Counted from the first letter of the stretch, positions 1-12,398 are shown. The stretch: 64,000 nucleotides of DNA from Isoetes taiwanensis (GCA_021234155.1 JAJEKV010000031.1:8074748-8138747), one strand, 5' to 3'. Numbers and translations: made by a program. The notes: generated from the sequence alone by a model not told the origin.

Positions 1-272
1 TATATGGTCTCTAAGGTATGGGATAAATCCTTGGAATGGCTGGAACCCATTGGATAACGATTTTCATGAAGGATCCACCCCTTGGTGTGTTGATCATCAT
101 TAGAGGTGCTAGTGTGTAACAACTGGTACCAGAGGTAAGATTTAATTTCTTGCGGCAATATTGATGTGCTCGGCATGCTTACCCTCAAGCTTCTCGAGGA
201 AGGGGAGAAATTGATATGGTCTCTGGATATGGGATAAGGAACCTTGGAAAGGCTGGAGCCTTTTGGATAACA
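1..272. repeat. Degenerate direct repeat pair, about 60 bp
   Basis: Bases 1-60 and 213-272 are diverged copies of one unit. Both read TATGGTCTCT, then TATGGGATAA, then CCTTGGAA, a GGCTGGA block and TTGGATAAC. The spacing is about 212 bp, so an array may continue left of the window edge. Confidence 0.6.
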
Positions 273-2378
273 TGCAGTAGATGATAATCCATGGCAGTCT
301 TAATAATCATAATTTAGGTCTAAGATGGATTATCATCTGTTGGCATATCATAAATGAGAATGTGATTTACAATGCCAAGATAAAGTGTTGTTCATGGAAT
401 ACCTTTTTCCCCATAAGGACTCGAGAAGTCAAGGACAACAAGTTCATAACACGGTATTTGTTGGGATGTCCAAAAGCAGCATAGCACATATATATTCGGA
501 TAAGGTATGGGGAAGCGTAAGCTTAAAATGTTATTTAACCAACTATATCATCCATTAGTAAACCAAAAATGACCAGATCTTTTGACAATATTAATTCGTC
601 CAAAATGGCATGGACACTTTTCACCATGAATTCTTTAGATGAGTCAATGTCCTTTAGGGAACAACAATTCACATACTTGATTGAACGATATTTTCTTAGG
701 AGCTGGTTGTTTTACAAATTACCCAATTACCCAAGCCAAAATCTGGACCCTCATGATACTATAATTTATTGCTTAAATGCTGCATGCATTATTATATTAG
801 TAAGACTACTTTTATGGATTAAGGCAGCTACTCTGGATTGAAAACACATGTGATGTGAAGAACATGTGCATCTTTAGCCTATGTTACACTTAATTTTCTT
901 CCTCGAGAATGCAACTCTAGCTTTAATCAATTTCAGCACAAATAAGAAGAGCCCATTGAATTCAACCATTGAGCACAACAAATAAAATAGGGACCATACA
1001 TGAATGCAAGGCGTGCCTAAGCAGATAAAAGCCGTTGGGGAAAATCAAGAGCATAACAGAGTTCCAAAGGTTGGTAATTCAACAATCCAGCCTAAAAAAC
1101 AAGATCAAAGAAAAGAGTCTTCCTTCTGGCCAATGCTTCAAGGAGCCTCAGAACAACCTTTATGTTCACAAATGCTTACGTATGTGCAAATCAAATCGGT
1201 GTTTCATTTGTTCCAATGATTGCCAAGGATAGGCAACAAGAAACCATCATAAACAAGAAAAAACAAGTAGCCATGTAGTTTTGACGATGCTACACGATGC
1301 AGTCTCCAATCAACTGCACAAACAAAACCGTTGAACAAAAAAAGCCAATCTAATGGCCCCCGTATGTTCACTCAAAATTAAATTTGAAATGAATTCCAGA
1401 AGAACCTAGCAGAATAAACATCTAGAATAAGCATCTCCGTACATGTCCAGTAAACCTATACGTAACAACGTCTGGCACATAGAAAAAAACCCTGCTATAA
1501 TTGCATCATATAGCGCGTTGCAAAAACTTCCTAAACCTTTTAAATTATCATTTCGCTACTAATAGCCACTAATTTTTTCCATGATGCTAACTGTTTTGGA
1601 TGACAAAGAAGTCCACAATGAAGCTCTCCGATGATGTCCATCATGAGCATAGATATTGATAAGGCCATATTGAATCCCATGTTCATACCCTGAGGATGCC
1701 GCTTATGTAAAAGGGATAGGGATCAACAAAAACCTTTTCGTATACGCCTTATCTAAGGTCCAAAAAAACCCTTTCCATATGAGATATAACACTAGATATT
1801 TCTAAAAAAACCTTCGTCCCATACATATTCGTACGCTAGGCTTGAAAAAAACCTATATCATCCACTCACGTATTATATATTGCCGATACCATGTGAAACT
1901 CTAGGGGTTCATTCAAACAATCACCACATCAACAATCTACAAATGTTTTGTAGGGAGGGAAAAAAAAAGAGGGTGGAGAGTAGCTGACCATTAGGCAACA
2001 TAGTCAGGCTATCTCCAAAATAATGCATCAAGAACTGAACTTTGTCTCCATTTCCAAAAGAGTCATTGCTTTGTTGGTCCTTCTGTTGGCTTGCCCTTGG
2101 GCACAAGCAACAGAAATAAATGTTTTGGTGCGTGCTTTTACGAACCCTAAAATGCAAAAGCAGAACTGAAGAAAAAGTTTTGCATGAAGAAAACAGAATA
2201 ATATTTTTGCCTCTTTTTGAACCGATCCGAAGGGCATTTTCAGCAAGATTTATAACCCAAAACACGCACTATTTGTGATTCAAAACACATATAGAATCGA
2301 CCCTTTTCTAGGCAAATTATGTGGTGGTGAAAATTCAAGATAACTCTCTGTTCCATCTTTAGCCGACGTTTGCAAGTG

Positions 2379-2438
2379 TAAATTAATTGTCAATTAAACC
2401 ATGAATAATTAAATTAATTGTCAATTAAACCAAGAATA
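2379..2438. repeat. Tandem duplication of an AT-rich 30-bp unit
   Basis: The unit beginning TAAATTAATTGTCAATTAAA occurs twice in a row with one or two differences. No coding meaning is visible. Confidence 0.75.
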
Positions 2439-4461
2439 ACTTTCTAAGTGAAAATTATATCATATTTGTTTATGTGAGTTGTAGTGTATCTTTTTGCTTT
2501 TTCTATCATTTACCATCTTGGTAGTTAAATATCATTGACCACTTCGGGTAGTCAAATGTAGCATTCATAAAACATGAGAGACCATTTCCATGAGAGATCA
2601 TTTATATGGTACCATAGTAAAAATGAAAGGCATCTTCATTGAATCCACCATTCTCTGCATTTAAACTATTATTTAGAAGCTCATCCATCAAAGATCGATA
2701 TCTGGACCATCGTTTGCAGTCTGGTTGCTTCATATAATCGAATCCATTTTTATCGAAGTGTGCCAATGCAAGAACCTTGCAATATGTCAGGAATAGATAA
2801 ACATGCTATTGTTCGATGCAAGAATCTTGCTACATGTCAAGATATAGGGGCTTCCCAGTTAACGGGCCATTGAGATTGTCCAACTAGTGCAAACATATTT
2901 ATGTTTACCGGTTGGACCACCTCACAGGAGTTACCATTTGGACAACCTCACATGGGCGCTCTCAACTATTCTATTCTATTCTATTCTATTCATTGAACAT
3001 ATTAGTTGTGCTAATTTCTATCATACTTTTACTTTCCAATTTCCACATATATTAAATAGATGCAACAACACGTGGTGGTATTGGGGCAATCCATCATGCC
3101 TGGGCGCCTTGTTTTTTAATTAATTTCTATAGTTGTGACACTATATGAAAGAGCTTCGAGTCACAAATACTAAGATTATCAAAAAAAATTGGGAAATCAT
3201 GAAAGGCTTATTAGAGAAAAGGCTTTGCATATCTTTGTGTTCGAAAAGTGGTCCAAAAGCAAAGTTCAGCTGATTCTAATTCAGAATGTGCCACTCGGCC
3301 TCTAGTTTCTATGGGTAATATATAGATATGAGAAAGTAGTGAATTCTTGGTAATAAGTCGAAGGTTTTCTATGATAAACTTACAAGTTATTAGAAAATTA
3401 GGATTTACGAACATAGAGATTAATGAAGGACGGACATTTCAAGGGCAATTGGAGGAAACGTGATGTTTTTAGGGCAATATTTTATTGGAGATATTAGTTG
3501 CAAGTGTGCGATTTTAATTGGCATTTTGGCATATTTTGGATGTCCCAGTTTACATTATACGTTTCATTGTTTGTACGAAATAATAGATATTAACGTTCCA
3601 GTTTAATTTGTGGGACTGTACATCATAGTCCAACGTCTTATTTCTCATCCAACATTGTGTTTAGACCAGCTTTAAATTGCAAAAAATCTTGTAAGTCCAC
3701 AAAAAGGGTGAAAATAGCTTTACCATGGTTTTGGTGATTCCGTCACGGTGACTACTCTCCCGCGGAACCACTAACCCTCCTGCCCCGTTATCCGTACCTG
3801 ACAGGCTCCATTTTATACCTTCTGGCGGAATCACATCTGCAAAATACCGCTGGACGGAATCACCATCCTTTTATTCTACGCGACGGAATCACATGGAATT
3901 GATCCTGCGGGGTGGAATCACCGTACACCGTAATATTCTCCCCTATGGAATCACCGCATACGATAATATTCTCCCCCGTGGAATCACCGCGTAAATATTC
4001 TCCCCGTGGAATCAGCACGATAATATTCTCCACCGTGGAATCACTGCGTACTATTCCTCAGGGAGGAATCACTTGAAGACCTTTGAATCTGTAATAACTG
4101 CAGGCAGAGAGGAAAAATTGGCAGATGGTTCAATCCCAACAGAAGTTTATGCCAGATTCCATAAAAAATGGTTGAGGATGGTTTAAGCGAAGCCTACGTT
4201 ACTTGAAGATCATGAAAGAAATTAATACTAAATCAATGGTAAAAAAAACAAGCTGGGCTACGCCATTTTGTCCGTGCGTGTCCATTGTTATGCTCTGCAC
4301 TGCCCAGAACATTTCTGGTTGGGGATTTGAACCCCTTGCCAATATGGGCAATGTCATGGGCTACTTCAAAGCAAGAACAAGAAACAAGAAACAAGAACAA
4401 GAAGCAAGAACAAGAAGCAAATGGTATCACGGTAAACTTCTATTCCTTTTACCCAATCAAC

Positions 4462-4789
4462 TTATCTATGGTTTCTTCTCCTTCTAGACCAAGGAGGTCT
4501 GCCTTGCCTGATTACAAGGCTCCTTTGAACAGGCTGCCTATGATGGACAACAAAATCTGCAGCTGCATTTGAAACAACAACTTTAAACTGTCTTTCTTCT
4601 CTGATTTTTTCTATCTGTGGACCAATGCTTACCAGAGCAATAATACACAGGGCCGTAGAAACAAGAAGGGGGCTGAAAAACAGAACAATGTGGGCAAGTG
4701 GGGAGCTGAAGATCAGAATCACAACACCTGCTAGAACTGACCGGCTCCATAGTAGCTCTAAAATCTTCGTTCCCACAACATTTGACCAA
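4462..4789 (-). pseudogene. Probable captured exon encoding a membrane segment, inside the TIR element
   Basis: On the minus strand an open frame of about 104 codons follows a good splice acceptor (pyrimidine-rich, ending CTTGCAG near 4790). The product has a long hydrophobic stretch containing LAGVVILIFSSPLAHIVLFF and then LLVSTALCIIALVSI, i.e. one or two membrane spans, followed by a charged tail. The clean open frame, acceptor and position inside a TIR transposon fit exon capture from a host membrane-protein gene. I do not recognise the parent family. No start codon for an independent protein is established. Confidence 0.4.
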
Positions 4790-4904
4790 TCTGCAAGGTA
4801 GACAGAATATGGGTAGCAAGATCATGAGAAGGATCCACCGAAAAGATCATGAGAAGGAACAAGATTGGTTAACGAGGGAGCCAATGGCTAAGTAGAAACA
4901 GAGC

Positions 4905-5016
4905 TTACCTTGTCACCAGGGGCGAGGCGAGTGCAGGAAGAAACACAGAAGAAAACAGGGTTTACCTTGTCACCAGGGGTGAGGCCAGCACAGGCAGAAA
5001 CACAGAAGAAAACAGA
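4905..5016. repeat. 57-bp tandem duplication inside the TIR element
   Basis: A unit starting TTACCTTGTCACCAGGGG and ending in CAGAAGAAAACAG occurs twice with a few substitutions (starts at 4905 and 4962). Confidence 0.75.
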
Positions 5017-5605
5017 AAGCGAGACAATGGAGGGTTAACAGAAAGCAAGGGTCTAGCCCCAGCCGCCATCTATGGATGGAGCAACCCCAACGCCCTCCTT
5101 ACTTCCGCCATAGCCGCACCCGAAGATAGCTTGGCGCCTTCTGCTGGAAAACAAGTGAAAAAATGGTAGCCATTTATGTTTATTGCTGCTGTATGTGCTC
5201 CCCCAAGCACCATTTCCAGGCGATTCCCAAGCTCAGGATCTTTTATCTTTGGCCTAACGCATTTCCTCAACCCCTAAGCCCTCCTTACTTTCGCCATAGC
5301 CGCAGCAGCTGCAAAACCTCCCCAAGAACATGACGTAACAAATTTGAATTTTTACTAAGGATATTCCACCGGGCGGAATCAATTATGAATGGTGATTCTG
5401 TCGTGTGGAATAAAAGGGCGGTGATTCCGTCCGGCGGGATTTGGAGGTTGTGATTCCGCCGGAAGGTATTTTTGAAGCTGTCAGGTACGAAAAATGGGAC
5501 CTCTGAAAGGGAAACCGTTCCCGGAGGGTCTGTGATTCCGCGGGAGAGTATTCACTGCGACGGAATCACCAAAACTAGGGTAAAGCTATTTTCACCCCAC
5601 AAAAA

Positions 5606-5923
5606 TGCCATGTGTTTTGTTTTTGTTTTGATGTGGCTCTAGCATGACAAAGACTGAGGGTGGATGACAAATAAAAATAAAATAGAATAATTTTTTATCA
5701 TCCACGAAAGCTACAAGACCCTATGATAAGACGCTCAGGTACATGTAATGTAATATGGGAATGAGATATTATACATAGATTTGGCACATAGAGTAGACGC
5801 CATGGCCCCATGTGGTGCTATCTGTCTGACGGAGGATAAAAATCATTCTTTTACTTAAATAGGATCCCGTGATCAGCCCTGCTTCTAGAAACGCATATAT
5901 AAAGCAGAGGAACGCTCACGGAT
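5606..5923. other. Upstream region of the F-box gene
   Basis: AT-rich non-coding DNA between the TIR element and the F-box gene. A TATA-like sequence lies at its right end; nothing else is recognised. Confidence 0.4.
5896..5903 (+). promoter_or_regulatory. TATA-like box before the F-box gene
   Basis: TATATAAA lies 21 bp before the first ATG of the F-box frame. A normal TATA-to-start distance of about 30 bp would put transcription start near that ATG, so either this box is not the one used or translation begins at a later Met. Confidence 0.35.
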
Positions 5924-7063
5924 ATGGATATGGAGATAGAAGAGGACGGCTTCTCCCTCCCAGGCGATGCCTGGTTCGAAGTAATCCGTCGAACAGACGC
6001 CTTGGCACTTGCAAATATTGCTTCTGTTAGTAAATCCTTCCAAACCCTTGTCGCCCACGAGCGCCTCTGGGAAAATCTCTGTAATTCCCGTTGGCCCTCC
6101 ACCCTTTGCCCAAATTCTAGGTCAATCATCATCTCCTCTGGTGGCTTCCGTAAGTTTTTTTCTCAATCTTATCCTGTCATTGTGAACACTAGACCCCTCG
6201 TTGACAAGTTTGGCTCTTTAGCCATATTTGATGCAGAATGGGAATTTGATGATGATGGCGAAGAGGATGATTACTTAGGAAAAAGTTGTAATTTCTCTGC
6301 GCCCCATTTGGTCTCCTTTGTTGACGTAATTTTCAGAGGTAAGCCCGTGCTTTCTCGAGTAATTGAAGGTGTCCCTGGTGCTGATTCCTTGTATGGATGG
6401 TTCTCTAGCTGTCCTTTCAGAATTGGTCTTTTAAAACCTGCTGAGGAATATGTGAGTAATGGGGAAGACTATCCCACATTTTGTATAGAGCTAGAGAATG
6501 AAGTAGGAGTTGAGGATGAAAGAAAACAGGGCAAGGTTTGGAAGTCATTGTGGGATAACGTTAGAGTAAGTTGGATTTTGATGAACAAAAAAAGTGGCCA
6601 AATGGTAAACCTTTCTAGCTGGATACCTATAGGAGGTAAGCACTGGCCCACAGATGAGGATTTTGTTTTGCACTTTGGTTCCATTCTTCCGTCATGTAAA
6701 AATGATGTAAAAGCATCAAAGCCTTGTGTGGTTCATTGTAATATTGTGCTGAAATGTCATTTGATAGAGGAAATGTCAGGAACAGATTCAAAAAAAAGTC
6801 TAGAATTGAAAGAGCTGAATATTCAGCTAGAGGACATGAATGGTGCTCATCTAAATGGCCATGATAGTCTTTCAGTATTGCAAAATGCTCTAACTTGTTG
6901 GAGAAGCAAGAATTATGAGGAATGTCTGGATTCTTACTGTCGATATGAGGAGGCAAAGAGCCTGCTCAGAGAAACTAATTCAAGGCAAGAAAGGCTTTTG
7001 GACGCTTTTGTGTTTGCACTTGCATTTGTTGCAGTAATGGCTGGGAGGTACCTCCTTTTCTAA
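5924..7063 (+). CDS. F-box protein with C-terminal membrane anchor
   Basis: A single uninterrupted 379-residue frame. Residues about 10-57 form an F-box: LPGDAWFEVIRR, the SVSKSF helix and a RLWENLC turn, the pattern that binds SKP1 in SCF ubiquitin ligases. An acidic patch (residues about 108-118) and a 200-residue substrate-side region without kelch or LRR repeats follow. Near the end a short charged segment leads into a hydrophobic stretch (LDAFVFALAFVAVMAG) finishing RYLLF, which fits a tail anchor. This layout matches the plant At2g27310/At2g36090-type F-box proteins, as recalled. The substrate is unknown. A second ATG two codons downstream makes the exact start uncertain. The frame is clean, codon use is ordinary and no intron is needed, so it is probably a functional gene. 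Confidence 0.85.
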   Translation: MDMEIEEDGFSLPGDAWFEVIRRTDALALANIASVSKSFQTLVAHERLWENLCNSRWPSTLCPNSRSIIISSGGFRKFFSQSYPVIVNTRPLVDKFGSLAIFDAEWEFDDDGEEDDYLGKSCNFSAPHLVSFVDVIFRGKPVLSRVIEGVPGADSLYGWFSSCPFRIGLLKPAEEYVSNGEDYPTFCIELENEVGVEDERKQGKVWKSLWDNVRVSWILMNKKSGQMVNLSSWIPIGGKHWPTDEDFVLHFGSILPSCKNDVKASKPCVVHCNIVLKCHLIEEMSGTDSKKSLELKELNIQLEDMNGAHLNGHDSLSVLQNALTCWRSKNYEECLDSYCRYEEAKSLLRETNSRQERLLDAFVFALAFVAVMAGRYLLF

Positions 7064-8337
7064 GACCTCATTGTTTATATCAGGTCTCTTATTTCATTCA
7101 TCATGTACAGTAAGCTACTCAGTATTCCATCTGTATTTTAGCCTGTTCATAAAAATGTCTCAATCTCATGAGGCTGTATAAAAAAAGTGCTAATAAGCAT
7201 TTCAAAATCTGGCCAGATTAGTTTTATAATCAGGCCATGTAAATTGAAGCTTTCAGCTGAATAATAACATCAAGATGCTCTAAATTGTCAGCATTTTATC
7301 AATGAGTCTGGCACTAATGGCTGTATGTTTCTGAATATTTTTTTCAACGTTTCCTTGATTTTTGGGTTCTCCATAGGGCGCAACCTATGGGCAACCCAGG
7401 GGTTTGGGGGGGACTGACGTAGAAAGGACCTAGATTTAATTTGAGGATTATATGCTGTGGAATGTTCTGGAGGAATGGCTGGGATGGCATGGGCTTGGTT
7501 GTGACATATAGATGGTGCAGATTAGTCGCTGCTAGATGGAAAGCATGTTTTGTTTTGGTGGCGAACTAGAGGCAGAAGCAGAGTGGACGAAGTTCGAAAT
7601 CGAAATAAGGTATGCTTGTTCTTTGCTAGGTTTTTGTTTCTGAATCAATTGCAAGTAGTTGCATGCTGGCTATAGATTCTTATGTTTTCTTTGCTTGCTG
7701 AATTTAATGATAAAATTTGCAGCTTGAAATAGCCTTCCAAGTAGTGTCATATATATTATTTCCTTTTGAGAGGTCCAAGAAGTACTGTGGTCAGAAATAT
7801 TGTCACATCTTGTCAGAAATGTGTGTCACATTTCGTCTTTTGTCCCTGAGCTTTTTTCAAAATGGGGAAGCATACTCAAGCAAAGAGATAACATGAATCC
7901 AAAGGGTCCAAGGCAAGCAGAGATAACATCATTTCCTCAGCTGAGGATGAGCCGTCACAGGATGGCAGAATTGAGGACTCAATGAGGAAACGGAAACCTT
8001 TGATCCTAAAGGGGTAACATTAGCACTGTCCAAGAAAGTAGAGCATCAGAAATATAAAATCTTTCCAGAACAGATGAATGGCCAGAACGGAAAATTGAAT
8101 ATCTAAGGCTGGTATTGGGGCTTATTTTAGAGGGCAAATGGAACGTCTGCACCAACTTCACAGATTTTAATTACTAGTATCTTCAGTAAAGGTTAATAAT
8201 TTTTTATTTCTTTCCTTCTTTCTTGGGCTTTTTGTCCAGCATTCATGTAGATCTGTCTAAGTTGAGAGTTTGTTTAAATTTGGCTAGTAAGCGGGATACC
8301 TGCTTTTTACTTTGCAATAAACTTTGCGTAATTCAAA
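7064..8337. other. Intergenic region after the F-box gene
   Basis: The first part is the likely 3' untranslated region of the F-box gene. From 7.8 to 8.2 kb there are short open stretches on the plus strand that may be decayed upstream exons of the phosphodiesterase pseudogene, but I cannot tie them to a domain. Confidence 0.35.
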
Positions 8338-9270
8338 TGCAGATTATGGGCCAATATTATCTCCATGTTGTATACCATATTTTACGCCATGCGAGTGACT
8401 CGCTTCATGCAGTGTGAGCATCTGACTCTTTTGACTTTAAATACAGGATAGTAACAAAGGCATAGAACATGTATGTGCATGCTTCAATTGCAGTGCTGCT
8501 TAAACCTGTTGAGGCAGAATACAAACTGAATTATTTGGAAAGGCTAGCTCTTCTTCTTTCGACACTATGTCATGATGTGGAGTCATCCAGGACTTACAAA
8601 CTCATTCTGAGTCACCTGCAACGATCTTCTTTCAATACGTTACAATGACGTGCCAGTCTTGGAGAACCATCATGCCTTTCTTGCTATAAATGCATTAACA
8701 GCGCGTTTCTTCATGACTTGTTTGTTTGATGATGACGGCCTTATCTTATTCACATGAATAGCCATGACAATGTCCAGCAAGTGTGGGTACAAAATGATAT
8801 ACATGTGTTATAGCTTGACAAATTCTTACACGTAGAAATTCTCTTTCAGGGCATAAATCCACAAACCTTTTGGGGATCGTTAGCCGGCCTGTACAGAGAC
8901 GGTTACACAACCTTTTCATAGAATGCATTTTAACAACTGATATTGCACAACATGGGACTATTCTTAGTAATTTATCTGCTAGACTTTCCACAGGAGATGA
9001 ATTTAAGCTTTCAGAAGCATTTGAGTAGCATGCTTTAAGTACTCGCAGGGTTATAAGATGCGTGGCTCACAGACTGTAGCACAAGATGCGTCTATGCAGT
9101 TGCCAGACCAAGTAATAAGTGATGCTTATTATGATTCTCTTGAAATGTGCAGATATAAGCAATATATGGAAGTGTTTTTTCTCTCTAGACGGTGGATCAA
9201 GGGGATCTTGAGAAACGGTTGGGCTTACCTGTCTCAAAGTATATGGATCCAGATGACAATGCTCTTTCTG
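8338..9270 (+). pseudogene. Class I 3',5'-cyclic nucleotide phosphodiesterase pseudogene (fragment)
   Basis: Pieces of a PDE catalytic domain appear in the right order on the plus strand. At 8338-8412 is YHILRHASD, matching the metal-site motif HNxxHA. From about 8494, after an acceptor, comes LNYLERLALLLSTLCHDV; the second metal motif HDxDHxGxTN follows but is broken by one extra base near 8580, and an in-frame TGA comes soon after TNSF. Next are YNDVPVLENHHAF (helix after the metal site), an exon at 8850-9024 with LFIECILTTDIAQHG, and an exon at 9189-9270 with GDLEKRLGLPVSKYMDPDD, the conserved EKxxGLPxxxxMD loop. A frameshift and a stop indicate a pseudogene. In land plants with motile sperm this domain occurs fused to adenylyl cyclase (CAPE); no cyclase domain is visible here. 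Confidence 0.8.
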
Positions 9271-10464
9271 GTGAGCAGATATGAGATCTGAGCATGCAGC
9301 CAAGATTAAATATGTGGAAGAAACTCTTTGGATAATAAATAGCACACCTAGACAATTCTCTGGTCTAGCTTGTCATTTTCTTGGAAGACTAGGATAGCAT
9401 GTGATGTTTTATGCCATACTTCACAGCATAATTTGCATAATCAACCATGATTTGTATACTTTACATGCGTGAATGCTACGGCTCTATCATGAGCATAGAA
9501 TCTGGTAGGTCGGTTGTTCATGGAACTGTCCCTTGCGCCATTATTTGTTTGTTTGTTTGTCTTGGAAGGTACTAACTTATAATTGGTAAGTCAGCAGTGT
9601 TCCAATTTATCCGATTCTTTCTGCATCCTGCGTTGACGTTTCCAATCAGGAAAAGAGGGACCTGAAAGAGAGAAAAAATAGAGATTTTCATTAATGTTTA
9701 GAGAACCGTGAGGTTTATGTGTAGACCTGTCTGGCCTGCTGCAACATTTTTGACATAATAATAAAATAGAAAAAACATAAAAAAATAAAATGAAACCACA
9801 ATGAAAATCTTCCCCGTATTTCCTAGAAGTGTTCACCCTTGATCTCCCTAGTTGACTTTGTTTTTGCAATATCAACTTCTAACTTGCAAAATGCCTTTTG
9901 ACTCAGTCACCTCAACTTCTAACTGATGCAACTGCCCTATGCTATCCACACATGATGGGGGAGAGCAATCTGTAGTAGATTGGTTAAGCTAACTTAATGG
10001 AAACCCATTTGCACCTATCTAGTTAAGAATCTTTGTTAAAAATAACTTAACTAGATTGTGTTCGCACATATCTAGTTAAGTCAGGTTAAGTTAGCCAAGG
10101 GCATGAGCATAGTAAGCTAGCCTTAAATTGACCTCTATGAGCTGACTTTAATTTTTAGTGTTTATTTTGGTTAACTTTTAGTTAATTTTACGAACTTAAC
10201 CGAATATAGTGCGAAGACAAGTATGGTTAGTGTTTTTGGTTAAAAAAATTAACTAATTCTCAACTAAATTTCTTAACATTATGCTAACTTAACTACTAGT
10301 GCAAATATAAATTTCGTTAAAAACCATAATTAACTTAACCACGGGTGTGAATGTATCTTAGCCTAGTGCAATAATAGGTGGTATCTTGGGTCAATTTTCT
10401 AATGTATGTATGTTCCTTGAAAAATAACCTTTTAATACTTCCACTAGTTCCTTATCTTGTTCTC
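9271..10464. other. Intergenic, old repeats
   Basis: No gene recognised. It has a short TTTG run near 9544, and 9970-10380 is unusually rich in TTAACTTA and its complement, which suggests a decayed foldback element whose ends I could not fix. Confidence 0.35.
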
Positions 10465-10735
10465 CCATCATTGGAGACAAGAAGTTGGTTATTTTTCTCC
10501 ATTCATGGCATGCTCGTGTGTTTTGGAAGGTGAGATTATTTGCTTTTTAACATGTTTTCCCTATCATTGGAGACAAGGTAGTTATTTTTCCCCGTCATGG
10601 GGTGCTCGTGTCTTTGGAAGGTGACATTATTTCCTTCTTATGATGTTTCCTCATCATTGGAGACAAGTTAGTTAATTTTTCTCCAGTCACGGAATTTCCA
10701 TTTGGTTGGAAGGTGACATTCCTTGCTTTGTCAGC
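10465..10735. repeat. Diverged tandem repeat, three units of about 90 bp
   Basis: Three successive units each contain CATTGGAGACAAG, a TTAGTT/TTGGTT block, TTTTTCTCC or TTTTTCCCC, then GGAAGGTGA(G/C)ATT and a T-rich tail. Units start near 10473, 10564 and 10653. No open frame runs through the array. Confidence 0.75.
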
Positions 10736-12268
10736 ATACGGCATCTTGAATGTGATTTTTTAATTCTAGATTCTCCTCGGATTTTTTATATTCTATTACA
10801 AACCACAGAATTTAACTTATTATAATTGCTCATATAAAAGTGTCCCCTTGCCTACCCATCTTTTAATTTGAATGAGAAACTATTACATCATTCACTTCCC
10901 AATCCCCCTCCCTCCCTTCCGTCACACTCTCTAAAAATAAAATTAAATATTGTTTTAAGTTATAAATCTGACACTATATTCGTCGTGGAGGTTAAATGTT
11001 GTTATTTTACTTTATTTTCAAGTTATTTCTCTAATATCTTACTCACCACCACAATTTTATTTTGTAAGATATGATAAAGAGGAGCATGAAGCATGACCAC
11101 ATGAATAGCATGGAAGTTGGAGGGTCTCTTGTGTCCATGCTTCATGTGTTACATACCATTCATTATTAACAATAGATAATAATATTTGTTAATAATAGAT
11201 AATAGTATTTGGACAAGAATCATTTGTTGGTGATCCAATTAGCTTTAGCATCAATACTAAAATGGATTCTCTCTAGTCCTTAAGCTTTATAGGAATACCT
11301 TGGAATACCTTGAACTTGAATTTGACCTTTAAAGTCAAGCAACCATTGTAGGAATTTTAAGTGCCTTGTGGTTAATCAGAGATACACAACAGGCCCTCAA
11401 GTCTCTTCAAATGATCACTAGGGTATAGTCAATGGAGGACAAAAAGAAATATTAACGTTGTGTGTTCATTGAGGCCAATGACATGTGTAAAAAGCAAGCA
11501 TTCCAAATCTCTTTCAATGCACTCGATTATCTTGGGCAAGTTTGGAAAGCATCACCATTAGTATTATTCAGAGCAAGTCATATTTTCCAGAACTCAAAAC
11601 TCGTTTTCAAAAGCAAGATGATGGATACACTTTGTATGTCTTAGTAGCCTTGAGGCTAGAACTATATGTCTCCCTTGTGTTGATGATTAGCTAGGAGACC
11701 AAAAGTAGATTAATAGCCCAAATGGCTATAACTTCAAACCCTAAACCTTATTGCTTCAAGAAACCAAGATCATCTTTATGCCTTTGCAAAAATACCTTGG
11801 TGATAATTTCTCATGGCCTTATATTTAAATTGCATCTTAAACTAACAAAATACAAGGTTGGAATGAATGGATATTCATCCAGGGCATCCATCAGTAAGCT
11901 CAGACCGTTAGATGCTGATCTTAGCCATCGTTACGCACGACTTATTTTTTTAGCAAGTTTTAGTTAACTGTCAATTTCAAATACAGAATTAAACTAAAAA
12001 TTGTGAAGCGCATTGTACACATGTACATGCATATGTATTTAGGGCTCCTCGTCAACTGTTGAACGCGTTGTACGAATATCAACAAAAACAACTGGGGGTC
12101 TGGAGAGTTTTATTTCAATGGTTCAATTTCTTAGTATGTGGGTTGGCATGTATAATATTATATTAATACGATGCATATATATTAGGGTGTGTATGGCCTA
12201 CGGGTTATTTTGTGTGAGGCTAAGGTTAGGTTGCAATAATTACTTGGGGAACGGATCATAGAACATGA
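10736..12268. other. Intergenic, nothing recognised
   Basis: AT-rich DNA with only short unrelated open frames. An AATAGATAATA repeat of about 30 bp occurs twice near 11170-11205. Confidence 0.4.
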
Positions 12269-12394
12269 AATCCCATCGATCCAAGCCATCGGATCGCCAT
12301 TCTGGGAAAGGACGAGCCCCTATATTAGGCTAGTTCCATTCTCAGGCTGGTTATCGGCGTCTTCTCACAGCAGCATTTTCTTCTTTCTCGTAGC
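12269..12394 (+). repeat. Split direct repeat A1 (left end of tyrosine-recombinase element)
   Basis: Starts AATCCCATCGATCC and ends TTTCTCGTAGC. It matches A2 at a constant offset of 7239 bp with two substitutions. It contains the arm ATTCTGGGAAAGGAC, the reverse complement of the end of repeat B. Confidence 0.9.
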
Positions 12395-12398
12395 AGCC

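Larger units (their letters stand above)
1..3697. other. Intergenic region, no gene recognised
   Basis: I see no convincing coding region. The open frames are short, lack recognisable domains and overlap on both strands. The stretch holds a degenerate direct repeat at the left edge, a short tandem repeat near 2.4 kb and a pentanucleotide microsatellite (ATTCT repeated about five times) at 2966-2990. It is AT-rich and probably made of old repeats. Confidence 0.5.
3706..5597. mobile_element. DNA transposon with long TIRs and 8-bp target duplication (non-autonomous)
   Basis: The ends are inverted copies: GGGTGAAAATAGCTTTACC at the left and its complement at the right, with matching continuing as a diverged inverted repeat for roughly 200 bp. 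The element is flanked by an 8-bp direct repeat CACAAAAA at 3698-3705 and 5598-5605, as in hAT elements; a 9-bp Mutator-type reading would cost one terminal base. The subterminal left region is packed with about ten copies of the octamer GGAATCAC, mirrored at the right by GTGATTCC, like the repeated transposase sites of some TIR elements. No transposase is visible. The interior contains a probable captured exon on the minus strand and a 57-bp tandem repeat, so it looks like a gene-capturing (Pack-type) non-autonomous element. Confidence 0.85.
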
